A stretch of 64,000 nt of DNA from Candolleomyces eurysporus (lineage: Eukaryota > Basidiomycota > Agaricomycetes > Agaricales > Psathyrellaceae). Positions 47,804 to 59,900 of the stretch are shown here, piece after piece. The position numbers and the translations under genes were made by a program. Each line of letters begins with the position of its first letter. The stretch's first letter is position 1. A model generated the notes under the pieces. That model made no database searches, had not been told where the DNA came from, and saw only the letters and a list, made by a program, of their open reading frames with translations. Location of the stretch: NCBI GenBank assembly GCA_027579435.1, contig JANBPK010000817.1:1-64000 (forward strand), written 5' to 3'.

Positions 47804-49352
47804 TCAGACACGATTTATTTGTAACGTAGAGCCGACCATTCCTTGATACGCACGAGGAGCGCCAGGAGCACCGCCTACGCTGACTAGAAGTATCTCTGAA
47901 TCCTGTCTGTGCCAAAAAGCTGTCGCTCCAGGATTCATGGCGTACTGCGGATCTGCGCCTCCTTGTACACTGCTGAGCACAAGAACGTAGATGCTAAATT
48001 GCAAGTTGTTCTTGACACCGATGTATTGCGCCCAAGCATTTGCGTTCGCTGTGTACCTTGCGTCGGCGGGCAGAACCGACCTGATCCCTATGAGTATTAA
48101 GGGACAAAGTAGACAGTAAGCAATCGCATCGTACATGGAATTCGTGTAGCTTTCTCACCTTCCCAGACAGGCCTCGAGCGGAGAGACTGAATATGAAGAA
48201 CCATTCCTACCCGACCTTGGAAGATCTCCGCCGTCTGAGCACCGACGCAATTACCCAAACTCACGTGCACATCTTCATCCAAGCTCCTCTTCCAGTACTG
48301 CCAGTTATTTGGCTTGACCGGATATTGGCCGCATCCACTGGAGCCGCTGGTCTGTTCATCGGAGACTGCTGCGTATATCACAGAGTCAAGGTGGTTGTAG
48401 ATTCGGATCTGGCCTGCTTCCCCAAAGGTATGATATGCAGACTGGTCGGGATAGGCCCATCCTCCTATCCTTCCTATCTGAAGTGCATCTCGAACTTCAG
48501 GGATGTTTTCGAGTATCAACAGTGTGGTTGATTTTCGCTCCTCCGCAGTTGAGACAATTGACTTGAGTTCACACGTCGATGGGGAGAGGGGAAGAGCCAA
48601 TGTATCTTCACCTGCGTTACTAAGACTAATCAACAGAATTAGGTTGTTGGACTCTTCAAATTGGTGCGACACAGGGTACTATACCTATATTTTCCTTGGG
48701 TACCCACAACTTCAATGTCCCAATGAAATGATGTTCTGTCTACAGTTGGTCTATCTCGCAGGTGCATTCCAAGCCCAAGCCGGGCGCGGAAGTTTTCACC
48801 ATAATGGGTCGACAGGTATGTCCCATCATGCAAGGAAGCTAGGGCTACCTTTCCTTGTGGACCGGTTTGTAACAGCCACTGCGACGTACACAAAGGAATG
48901 AGAGTATCGTAAGCCAGTGGAATAGAGGTATGGGATGAGCTGATGTTTTCACGCACTTGCTGAGTACGACCACCGTTGAATCTGCTCGATACAACTGCAT
49001 CACGTTCATCGACAATGACAGTCTGATCGTGAGTGATGTGAATGGAAGAACACGATGTGCATACACACCTCTATTATCCAACACTTCGAGCACCAGGCCC
49101 TCCATGTTACATACGAATTGGGGGCCGTCTGAATAATGAGCAGTTAGATTTGGCATTAAAAGACGACGACGACGAGCTACGTACGGAACTGCCGTGGGGT
49201 GTTGACCCGCCGATAGCTGGGTCCGGGCGAAGCAAGCGGAACAGCTATTCGGGATTATGAGTCCACTCGTAAGCAGTCAATGATCACCCCCCAGCTNGTC
49301 TCTACCACTTACCATCCGTAGGCTGAGCACTATAGCGTCTAGTAGCGGACAT
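47804..49352 (-). CDS. RBT family copy E
   Basis: Exons complement(47804..48087, 48159..48625, 48685..48878, 48957..48994, 49069..49128, 49185..49244, 49313..49352), 380 residues, all phases consistent, no lesion; the N at 49297 is in intron 1. N-terminus MSATRRYSAQPTDG, trefoil core FVCNMEGLVLEV...SSRFNGGRTQQWLLQTGPQGKVALASL, then STTLLILENIPEVRDAL, repeat 1 (GEAGQIRIYNHLDSVIYAAVS...FQGRVGMVLHI) and repeat 2 (GVKNNLQFSIYVLVLSS...AYQGMVGSTLQI). Very close to C and F across introns as well as exons. It sits 0.1 kb downstream, and convergent with respect, to the 45.2 kb gene. Confidence 0.87.
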
Positions 49353-49364
49353 GGCGCCCTACTC

Positions 49365-49381
49365 GTTCGCTCAGTGTACGG
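49365..49381 (-). promoter_or_regulatory. Conserved RBT 5' leader element (copy E)
   Basis: The reverse complement reads CCGTACACTGAGCGAAC, 12 bp upstream of the E start codon, as in D and F. Confidence 0.6.
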
Positions 49382-50502
49382 TGGGAAGAAGGAAAGGGCA
49401 GAGCAGAGCTGGGAGGCCGCGTTGGCTGCTTGGCAGATACCTGCTGCAAGGAACGTGCCCTTTTACAGCATCCCGCTTCAAAATTTCTGATGGGCGGGCG
49501 CTGAGAACGTGGCGCTCAGCCAGTGAGAGTACGAACCCCATTAGTAGATTCAGGCTATCTACATTGAAGTCACTTGAGCAGATGGTTCGAGATAAACGCG
49601 AAAAATGAAATACCGTCACCCAATATCGATCCTTGGCTTTGTCCGAGGATAACAAGATTAGCTTCAGAATGGCATCGTATTGCTGTCTAGAATTCGGGTG
49701 ATGCCGGGCCATGCCCAAGTTTGTCCACTAAAGGGCGCGAGGTGGTCCGCCCATTGACAATCTCCGACACCCACTGACCTGCAGCCATTTTACATTCTGC
49801 CCTTCCTTCTTTCCTTTCTACCACCAACGACAACGTCAATCCCTCACCTTTGAGAGTCCCTCAAGCTCTCCGATTCCAGTTCTCTCTCTAGTTTTCCCGA
49901 GCTCGCACTCATTTTCCTCATCAACTTCTTTCGCTTGGGCGGTTAGCCCACCACTGTTCACACCTCCTTAAGACCAGAAAATAGATAATTTGTCCTCCCC
50001 TCTTCTTTCTATCATCCGGGTGCCTCAACGCAAGCGAAAAGGGGCAAGACCCAGCAATCACCGTCAAAGAGCACAATGAAGGTAGAAGTTATGTTCCAAT
50101 TCCCGACTGGATTTACAACGAAGACAACCACCGCATCTATCGCAAACTCTATCCCAAAGGCCACAAAGCAAACCGAAATGTACAGCTAGTCAAGTGAATG
50201 AGTGGAGATCGAGATATAGGCTCGAGACCAGCCGTTTCTGAGAATTGGCTATTTTTGAGGGAGGGGGAGTAGCCACAGTAACGTGCCTATCGTTCACGCT
50301 ATCCCCCCATTTTCTCCCTCTCCGCCCTCTGATTCCACCCAAGGAGACTGGTGACGAGTCTTGTTAAAATATGTATGAGCAAGCGACGCTGAATCCGGTC
50401 GAGAAGTAAAATACTCAGTGAACAAGCCACAGCCCATCCCGAAGAATTGAGGAGGTCCTAGATTGGTTCGCCGATGACAGTGAAGACGCTTTTCTATTCA
50501 GC
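49382..50502. other. RBT-E promoter and 3' flank of the P4 relic
   Basis: The first 150 bp is the E promoter (GCTGTAAAAGGGCACG near 49460). From about 49710 the sequence is P-unit 3' flank in inverted orientation (GGGCGCGAGGTGGTCCGCCCATTGAC, then AGATAATTTGTCCTCCCC near 49983), matching 55560-55930. No gene. Confidence 0.5.
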
Positions 50503-50926
50503 TCATCGGTTTAGAAAATAGCACAGCCAGCGGCATGGAACTTCCCCAACTTTGCGAAAGCACTACAACGTCGACGATCAATCAGCTGACCTTCAGTTGC
50601 GAGCACAGAACACTTCCATCTCAATCATATTTGCGTCTGCGAGCATGGCAGTTTGTTTCACGCTCTACTCAAAATTTAATCAGTCCTTGGTCCGCGGACG
50701 ACAGGAAATGAGAATATTGGCACGAACCTTTGCAAGCAAAGCGGCAGTCTAGTTCAACTGGATGTGCAATCGCACCTTGCTGGATGCAGAATCGTTGCCA
50801 TCCGAGTGAATTCCAAGAACGGAGATGCCGAAGATCGTGTAGCTCGGACGCCCGCCAGCCCTCAAAATTCTCTGCGGAGGTGTAAGCATGCGAGGCGCAC
50901 GACGTGGGCGATGGGCGGACTGGGCT
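50503..50926 (-). pseudogene. P-family relic, copy P4
   Basis: Alignable to P3. Exon 3 is intact (CFRKVGEVPCRWLCYFLNR then stop at 50503). Exon 2 keeps only its first half (KQTAMLADANMIEMEV), the rest with LPPLLRKKARPLWAR being deleted. Exon 1 lacks about the first 60 codons and has a TAG in place of the conserved Gln before TAALLAK. Clearly non-functional. Confidence 0.8.
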
Positions 50927-51625
50927 ACTCATGACCGTCACATACTCAATCCCGCAGCAATCAGGTCAAACGATATTACGCCGGAGAGCTTCAAAATCCC
51001 ATGTTGGGACGACATCCTCGCCGGAAACATTTTCGGTCGTCAAGCAGCTCAGTAAGCGCCGCTCAGGCGCCCATCACGATCGACCTCTGTTCCTTCAGTT
51101 TGATTGCCGCTATTTTCGCATTTCCTGGATGAGCTCCCATACGATCCGTCAACATCAGCCACAGAGACGTTCAAGCAACCTTGTTTGCGAATTTTCAATG
51201 TGCAAAGGTGCTGATAAAGAAAAGAAAGTGCTAGGACGGGATGAGTCGGAATCAGTGGAGGCAGGTTCAGGGGCTGCTCCATTACGTTTTGTATTGAAAG
51301 TGTGCCTTTGATTAGAGATTTAGTCTCCGTTGCTGACCCGACGACAACAGATGACTATAAATCTTATTAGATATGTAGGTTTCAATGTTCAAGTTTGTCG
51401 TGAAGACTTCGAGAAGGAATCGTCAAGTCACAGGAATCGAACATGTTTCAACACAGCCCTAGAGCGAGAGATATTTACGAGTCAGACTATAATACGAGCA
51501 ATCACCGTTCCAGCCTGCCGTAAAGCTTTTCCATTGAAGTACAGCTACTTATCGAAACCCGCGATTTGACATCCCCGTCCCAGGACATTGGATATCGACT
51601 ACATAGATACCATTGCCAGCGATGA
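50927..51625. other. Intergenic region with an MCKGAD relic
   Basis: 51170-51265 (ACAGAGACGTTCAAGCAACC to GAATCAGTGGAGGCA) repeats 43455-43550 at high identity. The shared frame reads MCKGAD.EK.V.GR.E.ESV. A decayed duplicate without a complete gene. Confidence 0.4.
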
Positions 51626-53158
51626 TTAGAGGCGATCTATGTGTAATGTGGAGCCGACCTTTCCTTGGAATGCACGAGGAGCGCCAGGAGCACCGCCTAT
51701 GCTAACTAGAACGATTTCTGAGTCCTGTCTGTGCCAAAAGGTTGTCGTTCCAGGATTCATGGCGTACTGCGAATCTGCGCCTCCTTGTACACTGCTGAGC
51801 ACAAGAACGTAGATACTAAACTTCAAGTTATTCTTGACGCCGATGTACTGCGTTCTAGCAACTTCGTTCGCTGTGTACCTCGCATCGGTGGGCAGAACTG
51901 ACTTCAACCCTATGAGTATCCAAGGATAAGTGTCCAGTGAGCAATCCTGCATTGTACATGAAATTCGTGTAGCCTTCTCACCTTCCCAGACAGGCCTCGA
52001 AGTGAGAGATTGAATATGAAGAACCTTTCCTACCCGACCTTGGAAGACTTCCGCCGTCTGAGCACCGACACAGTTACCCAAACTCACATGCACATCCTCG
52101 TCCGAGCTCCTCTTCCAGTATTGCCAGTTATTTGGCTTGACTGGGTATTGGCTGCATCCACTGGAGCCGCTGGTCTGCCCGTCGGAGACTGCTGCGTATA
52201 TCACAGAGTCAAGGTGGTTGTAGATTCGGATCTGGCCTGCTTCCCCGATGGTATGGTATACAGACTCGGTGGGATAGGCCCACCTTCCTATCCTTCCTAT
52301 TCGGAGTGCAGCTTGAACTTCAGGAGTGTTTTCGAGTATTAACAGTGTGGTTGATTTTCGCTCCTCCGTGGTTGAGACAATTGGCTTGACTTCACATGTG
52401 GATGGGGAGAGGGGAAGAGCCAACCTATCTTCACCTGCATTACTAAGACTAAGCAACAGAATTAACTTGTTTCACTCTTTAAGGCGGGGGGATGCAGAGT
52501 ACGATACCTATAATTTCCTTGAGTACTGAGAACTTCGAGATCCCAATTGAATGATATTCTCTGGACAACCGGCCTATCTTGCAGTTGCATTCCAAGCCGG
52601 GTGCGGTAGTTTTCACCATAATGGGTCCCCAGGTATGTTCCATCATGCAAGGAGGCCAGGGCGACCTTCCCTTCTGGACCAGGTTGTATCAGCCACTGCG
52701 ATGTACACAAGGAGAGTCTCGTAAGCCGGAGGAATAGAGCAACGGGAGGGGGCAATTTCTGCGCGCACTTGCTGGGTACGACCACCCTGGAACCTGCTCG
52801 ATACAACTGCATAACATTGGCCATGACAGTCGACTGTGAGTGATATGGGTAGAAGAACACGATGATTAGCGTGCACACTTTTATTATCCAACATTTCGAG
52901 CACTAGACCCTCCATGTTACATATGAAATGGGGGCCGTCTGAATTATGAACGGTTAGGGCTGGCATCAAGAGGTTGCGACGTCGAGCCACATACGGAACT
53001 GTGGTGTGTTAACCCGCTGACGGCCGGGTGGAGGAAAACGAACAGCTGTTGGGGATCGTGAGCCCACTCATAAGCAGTCACTGGCAACGACCGCCCACGA
53101 GCTATCTCTGCCACTTACCATCCGTAGGCTGAGAATTGTTGCGTCTAGTAGTTGACAT
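51626..53158 (-). CDS. RBT family copy F
   Basis: Exons complement(51626..51909, 51982..52448, 52508..52695, 52769..52806, 52879..52938, 52995..53045, 53119..53158), 375 residues, intact. N-terminus MSTTRRNNSQPTDG. Trefoil about 30-125 (GPHFICNMEGLVLEML...SSRFQGGRTQQWLIQPGPEGKVALASLHDGTYLG, split by introns). Middle domain 127-205 (TTLLILENTPEVQAALRIGR). Repeat 1 about 206-281 (GEAGQIRIYN...HVSLGN...FQGRVGKVLHI). Repeat 2 about 300-375 (GVKNNLKFSIYVLVLSS...LVSIGG...FQGKVGSTLHI). Intron 6 is 72 bp and open in frame, so its retention would insert 24 residues without a stop. This copy is the best reference for the family. Confidence 0.88.
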
Positions 53159-53170
53159 GGTGCCCTACTT

Positions 53171-53187
53171 GTTCGCTCAGTGTACGG
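53171..53187 (-). promoter_or_regulatory. Conserved RBT 5' leader element (copy F)
   Basis: The reverse complement reads CCGTACACTGAGCGAAC, 12 bp upstream of the F ATG. A GCTGTAAAGGGCACC block near 53233 matches the same place in D and E. Confidence 0.6.
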
Positions 53188-53683
53188 TGGGAAGAAGGAA
53201 AGAGCAGAGACCGCCGACGCCTGCTGGGAGAAAGGTGCCCTTTACAGCATCTTGCTTATCTGATCAGTGGGCGCTTAGTAGGAAATGTGCTGAGTGTGGT
53301 GATCCCAGCCAATGAGGGGCGGAACCCATGAGACTCGAGTAAGAATGGCCGAGCAGCCTATCGAGATTAAAGTCGCTTGCGCAGTCGGTTGAAGATGAAC
53401 ACGAGAAGCTTGAGCGGAATACCGCCAGCCAATAATGGTGCTTGGCCTCGTCCAAAGATAACAAGACCAGATTTAGAATGGCATCCGATTACTCCGCAGG
53501 GAGCAGAGCAAAAGTAGCTTGTTTGTTGGCTCTCAGCCTTTTTGCGATTTGCAAACGACAAGGGATAACGAGCGTTAAAATATGAACGGGAAAATCGAGA
53601 ATCTGATCATATTCATTCCCTTGTACAAGCAAACCGCTTTGAAAATCTTCATAAGTAGACGAATCGAGTGTGTCAAGTGTTAA

Positions 53684-55165
53684 TTACAAATTATCGAAAT
53701 GCAAAGTATGGCCAATTTTGCCAAGAAACGCGCGAGGGACTCCAGGTGCACTACCGATACTGACCAGAACGATTTCGGAGCCTTGCCTACGCCAGAAATC
53801 CGTGCTCCCAGGATTCATAGTGTATTGCGAGTTCCCGCCTCCTTCTACACTGCTAAGCACGATAACGTAGACGCTGAATTTCAGGCTGTTCTTAACGCCG
53901 ATGTACTGCGCCTTAGCAGCCTCGTTCACAGTATACCTTACATCGGTGGGCAGAATCGACCTTATTCCTATGTGTATCAATGGATCAGGCGGAGAGTTAG
54001 CGATCTTGATTCGTGAATAGAATCTGTGACTGTCCTACCTTCCCATCCAGACCTTGAAGGAAGAGATTGAATGTGTAGGACCTTTCCTACGCGGCCTTGA
54101 AAGACCTCCGCCGTCTGAGCACCGATGCAGTCGCCCAAACTGACATGCACTCCTTCGTCCTGGCCCCTCTTCCAGTATTGCCAGTTGTTCGTCTTGACTG
54201 GATATTGGCTGCATCCACCAGAACCGCTGGCCTGCCCATTGGAAACTGCTGCGTAGACCACAGAGTTAAGATGGTTGTAGATCCGGATCTGGCCCGCTTC
54301 TCCGACAGTATGATAAACAGGCTGATTGGGGTAGGCCCATCTCCCTATCTTTCCTATCGCAAGTGCAGCTCGAACTTGAGGGGTGTCTTCGAGTATCAGC
54401 AGCATGTCCGACTTCCCGTCCACTGCAGGGGAGACGCTCATTGAGCAAACACTATCATGGACGAGAGGTAGATTCAGCCTTTGTTGGCCGATGCAGAGGC
54501 TATGTTTCTGTGGTCACTCTACTGGATAGATTATCGGGGGATGGGAGGTCTAATCACACCTGTAAACGTAGGCTCCCTGTTTTCGGACAATTTCCCAATA
54601 AGATGGAGTGGAAGACCGTTTAAGATATCCGGTGGGGTTTCCAAAGTACATGCCATCGTGCAAAGATACTAGAGTGATTTTGCTTGGGGTCGCGGGATCT
54701 GATTGTAGGAGCCACTATACAGTTGAAATGCCAACTCGGAGTTAGACCTGGAGGAATTCGAGGTCGTGCAAGTTCAACGCACCTGCTGAGTACGACCTCC
54801 ATGAAATTTATTCGATCTCGCTTGGTTTCCATTGAAAATAGGTTTAGTTCATTTCAAGACACGGCTGAAGGAGAACGAAGGGGGAATTTGCTCACGCGTG
54901 AGGATTTGAGATTCTTTAGCCTCGAGAACTAGGCCTTCCAAATTGCATATAAAGTGCGGGCCATCTAGATCGTCAGCGTTAATGCGAGTGCAAGAGTGCG
55001 GGGAGCAAAGCTACGACGAAGAAAAGATGTTATCTGACATACGGAATTGAGGTATTGGAGCGGCCGGGGCTTTGGATCGCATGCACAGGATGGTTGGTTG
55101 GTCAATCCAACTAATCAGTCGCCGATCACTTTTCGTGAGGACTTACGATTAATAGGTTGATTCAT
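53684..55165 (-). CDS. RBT family copy G
   Basis: Exons complement(53684..53967, 54039..54478, 54560..54714, 54783..54820, 54896..54964, 55043..55069, 55147..55165), 343 residues, intact. Short N-terminus (MNQPINPPAAPIPQF), trefoil HGPHFICNLEGLVLEAKES...KFHGGRTQQWLLQSDPATPSKITLVSLHDGMYFG, then LLILEDTPQVRAALAIGKIG and the two C-terminal repeats (GEAGQIRIYN...VFQGRVGKVLHI; GVKNSLKFSVYVIVLSS...AFLGKIGHTLHF). It is the intact partner of the decayed B copy in the opposite arm and lacks the leader element of the C/D/E/F subgroup. Confidence 0.87.
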
Positions 55166-56282
55166 GGTACTTTCGAACGGCGTGCGATGAATGCAAAGGA
55201 GTGAGAGTACAGTGCAGAGTAGCCATTCTCGTGATTGGGAACGTGGTCGCCCTCATTGCCGTGACTGATGTCATTGGTCCACAAGGAATTAGTCACATCG
55301 TCCGTATAGCCTCGCGTTCGTCCTGAGAGGACTTTCGTAAACGTAGATAAAAACGTGGTAAGCTTAGGCTGCAAGGCCAGCCCTTCTCTAGGCATCCAGT
55401 TTATTGTTTCCGGTGAGCTTGAGATAGACAATGAAACGATCGAATCGTTCAGGGGAGGAAAAGGCGCGGCCTGATGTCGCAGACATGACAGGTTCAATGA
55501 ACAAACGCACTGCAGCCAAAATGCAGCCAGCCTGAAATTCGGGTGCCGCCTGTGCACGGGCCATGCCGAATTTGTCCGCTAGAGGGCGCGAGGCGGCCCG
55601 CCCATTGACTACCAAGTTCTTCCCTTCCTTCCTTCGCCAGCAACGACAACATCTATGCCTCACCTTCGAGAGTCGACTCTTCCGATTTCATTTCTCTCCT
55701 CAGTTTTCCCGAACTCGCACTCATTTTCTTCATCGACCACTCTCGCTTGGTCGGTTGCCCCACTGTTCACACCTAGACTCGTGACCAGTAGTACCACTCT
55801 GAGGATATTTTATAAATAAAAGCCGTCCGAGCGGAGTTCGTTGCGCGACTTCATAGAGGGCCAGTCACAGGTCTAGTTCACACCAGCTTTAGACCAAAAA
55901 GATGGATAATTTGTCTTTTCTTTTCTTTCTATCCTCCAAGTGCCTCAAGACAGGTGTAAAGGAGCAAGACTCAGAAATCACCGTTGAAGAACAGCACTGA
56001 AGGCAAGGTGTTATGTTCCAATTTGACTGTATTTACAACGAAGGAGACCACCGCATCTATCGCAAACTCTATCCCAAAGGCGGCAACGCAGTCAAAGCAA
56101 GCCAAAATGTACAGCTAGTCAAGTGAATGAGTGGAGGTTAAGGTATGTATCACAAGCAAGCGACGCTGAATCGGGTCGAGAAGCGAAATATCTAGCAAGC
56201 AAGCCAAAGCCCATCCTGAAATAGTGAATAGGTCTTAAATTTGTTCGCCGATGATAGTGAAGACCTCACGTTTCTATTCAAT
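55166..56282. other. RBT-G promoter and P3 downstream flank
   Basis: G promoter, then the terminal P-unit block near 55545 (GGGTGCCGCCTGTGCACGGGCC) and the 3' flank block near 55900 (GATGGATAATTTGTCTTTTC), both inverted relative to P2. No gene. Confidence 0.5.
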
Positions 56283-56990
56283 TCATCGATTCAGAAAATA
56301 GCACGCCCAGCGGCGCGGAACTTCCGCAACTTTGCGAAGGCACTACAACGTCAACGATCGATCAGCTGCCCTTCATCTGCGAGACAGAACGACAGGCGAA
56401 GAAACTTACCCGAGCCCATAGGGGACGAGCCTTCTTTCTAAGGAGAGGAGGCAGAGAGTATCGCTCAACTACTTCCACCTCAAATGCGTCTGCGTCTGCG
56501 AGCATGGCAGCCTGTTCTACGTTCTACTCGGATCTAATCAGTCGCTAGTTCATGGACAACAGGAAATGAGAATATTGACACGAACCTTTGCAGGCAAAGC
56601 GGCAGTCTGGTTCAACTGGATGTACAACCGCACCTTGCTGGCGGCGGGATCGTCGCTATCCGAATGAATGCCAGGAACGGAGATGCAGGAGATCGTGTAG
56701 CTCGGACGCCCGCCAGCAGTCAAAATTCGCTGCGGAGGAGGCGTAAGGACGCGAGGTGCGCGATGTGGGCCATGGGCGGACTGGGCAGCAGGCAGTTTTA
56801 AATTACTCTTGAGGTGATGCCAATCACCATCCGAAAAGAAGGGAGTGTATAGCGTAGAATTCTCCGTAGATAGACTTTGCTGCGAGGAGAGAGGAGAGGT
56901 AGGTTCAGGCTCGAAGAAAAAAATGGAAGGTTCTGGGGAGGGGTGACGGCGATAAGACTCATTAGTCGGTGTCGGCGGCGTCATGCTCAC
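56283..56990 (-). CDS. P-family protein, copy P3
   Basis: Exons complement(56283..56342, 56410..56523, 56586..56990), 192 residues, phase-0 introns at the same places as P1 and P2. Starts MSMTPPTPTNES; then YRRHPSPEPSIFFFEPEPTS, LSTENSTLYTPFFSDGDWHH, a RILTAGGRPSYTIS stretch, KVRLYIQLNQTAALPAK, DADAFEVEVVERYSLPPLL and the basic tail CLRKVAEVPRRWACYFLNR. Intact. Inverted partner of P2, which it resembles closely over its whole length; P1 is more distant. Function unknown. Confidence 0.75.
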
Positions 56991-59900
56991 AGCCTACGCA
57001 AGACTGGCAGGCTGCTCGCAGCGACTCGTGGCCTAGCCAGGACTGCAGCACGGGAGGGGGACGCTACTTCCTGGGGGCGAGTTTAGGCAAGAGGAAGGAA
57101 GGAAGGTGGGTGACGCTCTGAGAAGTGCGAACCGACCAAACAACTAAATACCGTCGGTGAGACTAATTGAGTAGAGGAGAATGTTTACGAACATTCAGGG
57201 CGTAACAGAAAGCCGCGGTCGAAACCCCGGAATGCCGGCTTTGGAGGAGCGATCTTGTCTCGACGACTGAACGATGCTTTCCAGAGATGACCACTATCCC
57301 TTGGCTGGTCGATTTCTTGGGCCCAACCAAGGGGTGAGGGCGTTGGAGGGGAAAGCTGAAAATGAAAAGGGGCGAATAGTAGCAATGATTGCCGTAACCT
57401 GAATGCCAATCGTATCGTCAGAATGTGTGAACCTTTGATGGCAAAGAATTGGCTCAAGTACCTGCCCACCAACCACAAACACCTTAGAAATTCCAGTCAA
57501 CAGGACAGTCGTGCCGCCAACGAACATGACCACCATATTCTTCTCCGCCTAGCCGAAGGATTTTCTACAAGAACTTGAAGCCTGTTTCCACCCAGCGTCT
57601 GGTCGACCCACCCACACAAAAGCGAGCGACCACCGTTAAAGCCCGAGTGCTTGATCCTCCCTCCTTAGCCCTTCCAGTCGTTCATAATGAGTCCCGCACA
57701 TCGAAAGGCTGACCAAGATTGCGGGAAGCAACTGCCTGTGACACCAGGTTAATGCTCTGTCCCCTCGACATCTCTGCAAGCGCCCAGAAGCATAAACAAG
57801 AATTGGTCTGGCTGGTCCTGCACATCTTCCGTCGACAAAGCGTCCAAGGCCATCCATCGCCCATTGCCCAACCCCCATAGGCCACCTCAATTCCTGAAGC
57901 ACTGAAAGCAGACTTCCCACCTCGGTACCCTCCCTTCCGTTGTCAATGCCACTACGGCTGTTTGCTTCTCATATCCTCAATCCTCGCAAGCTAAACCCGA
58001 CCCTAGAGTCATCGACGCGCACTGTCCGCCAAAATGCTCCTCACTTTCCTCATCTTTGCCTTCCCTGTCCGTCATCAAACTCTGTACAACCTCCCAGCCT
58101 GGTCGCTCCCCATCCCACCCCACCACCTTCCGTCCATAACCACGATCCCCCTACCATCCCTACCATCCGGCGGTGCTTGAAAGAGCGATGTCCAGCTTGA
58201 GCTTCGGGGCCCGACCCGATTGCAGAAGGCCGCTTCCAAAACTGCAGCCCTGTAGTCTTCAAGGAAGGGAAGAAGAGAACGGCCAGAGAACTCTGGGTTT
58301 TAGACGACAGGTGCGCGCACAATTTTCCTCCTTCTAGTTTATTCTCTAGTTATTGATGAGGGACCGTTCTTTGAACAGCGTCCGTGAAACGAAGAACCTG
58401 CCAGGCGCCCTGAACGGTGGACGGGGCTCAGCCGAAAATTTGTTTCGTTTTAAACCAAGACCGGGCAATGAACACGGTTTAGAAGGCGTCCTAGGGAAAG
58501 AAGACACGAGATCGAGAGCAATTTAAAAGGAGGCAACAAGAACGAACCACTTGCGCAGAGGGTTGACAGCTGCGTGGATGATATCCCAGCACGGAAGAAA
58601 TTTTCGGTTATCGCTGACAAGAACCCAGCTGTAGCTGGGAGGCCTACCTCGACAGCTGGTAATCGAACACGGTAGCGACGACAATTCCTGGTATTCGTGG
58701 AGCTTCGTGAGGCTGCCTCGGTATCGAGGTCCGAAGGCCTCCACAGCTACCCGCTCGGAAGCATTAGCGTTCGCAGGGAGGGGAGGGGACTGGAGGTGTT
58801 TCCCGAAATAGTCACACCGGAATGGCGGGGCGGAAGTTCTTCATATGGACTTCATATGGACGAACCCAAGATCAGCCTCATGCTCCTCGCGTAGCAGTTC
58901 CAACCACAGAGGGTGGGCCATGGCCAGCAACAACCGCAAGGCGAGATCCACCTATTGTGGAGGCAGACAGAACCAACTGCGACAGACATGGGGGTTTCGA
59001 TCGAGAGCTCGAAAGTTGGGATCCCAGTCGGGCCAGAAGCAAAGCACCTTACGGAGGCTTTGCCTAGATCGGTCAACTGCAACATATTGATGCAAACTTG
59101 GACGCCCAAAAACTGCACCCTTCGCGCAGAAGGATACAAGCTGGCTATGTGAAGGAATCAATATCGTAGTAGCCAATCGCCAATCGAGATGAAATCGGCC
59201 GCCTCACCTCAAGTGCCAGCACCCCTTTATGTGGTCAAGTCCTGGCCTCCACGGGCCCCGTGTTATCAGCCACAGCTGTGGCTGCCACCATCTTTACTTT
59301 GAGCTTTCCGGTATTTCTAAGGAATTCGACCTTGTTCATACGCCTTTTCGAGGCCCTGAAGATAAAAAACCCGGGAGAACGTAACCGTAAAGGCAGACCA
59401 TAAAAACTGCGTAACAGGTCAGTGAGGTCTTCCATCGACCTGGCGAAACGGGCTTACCATATTACCGTAGCCTTTGGGATGTCCAACAATGTTACAACCA
59501 TCTTTTTAATGTCATCCTGAGTGGCCAAGCCTTCCCTGAAGCGTCAAGCCCATCCTCCACCATCTCCAAAACCTGGCTCGAAGGACGCCACCATCATCTA
59601 CCGAATTCGAATCCCTTTGAGGGCAGTTTCAGACTAGCTCTTCAATTGAAACGGTCATGGTAATACGGTGAAGAGAAAGGGCAAGCTGAGAGACGAAGAC
59701 GTCGTGGCCGTCGTTGATGGAGGAGGGCCCGGGAGGTTGGCCTGAGGCTGGCTTTCCAAACCCCGCCAGCCCGACCTTGTTTGTCCCATCAACCCCTTCA
59801 ACTGGGACACAAACTCATGGGCTCCTCATCCGAGGGCCAGCATGCTCGACGCTCGTGTACCTATCTCAATATCTCGACAATGGCCCGGAAAAATTTTTAG

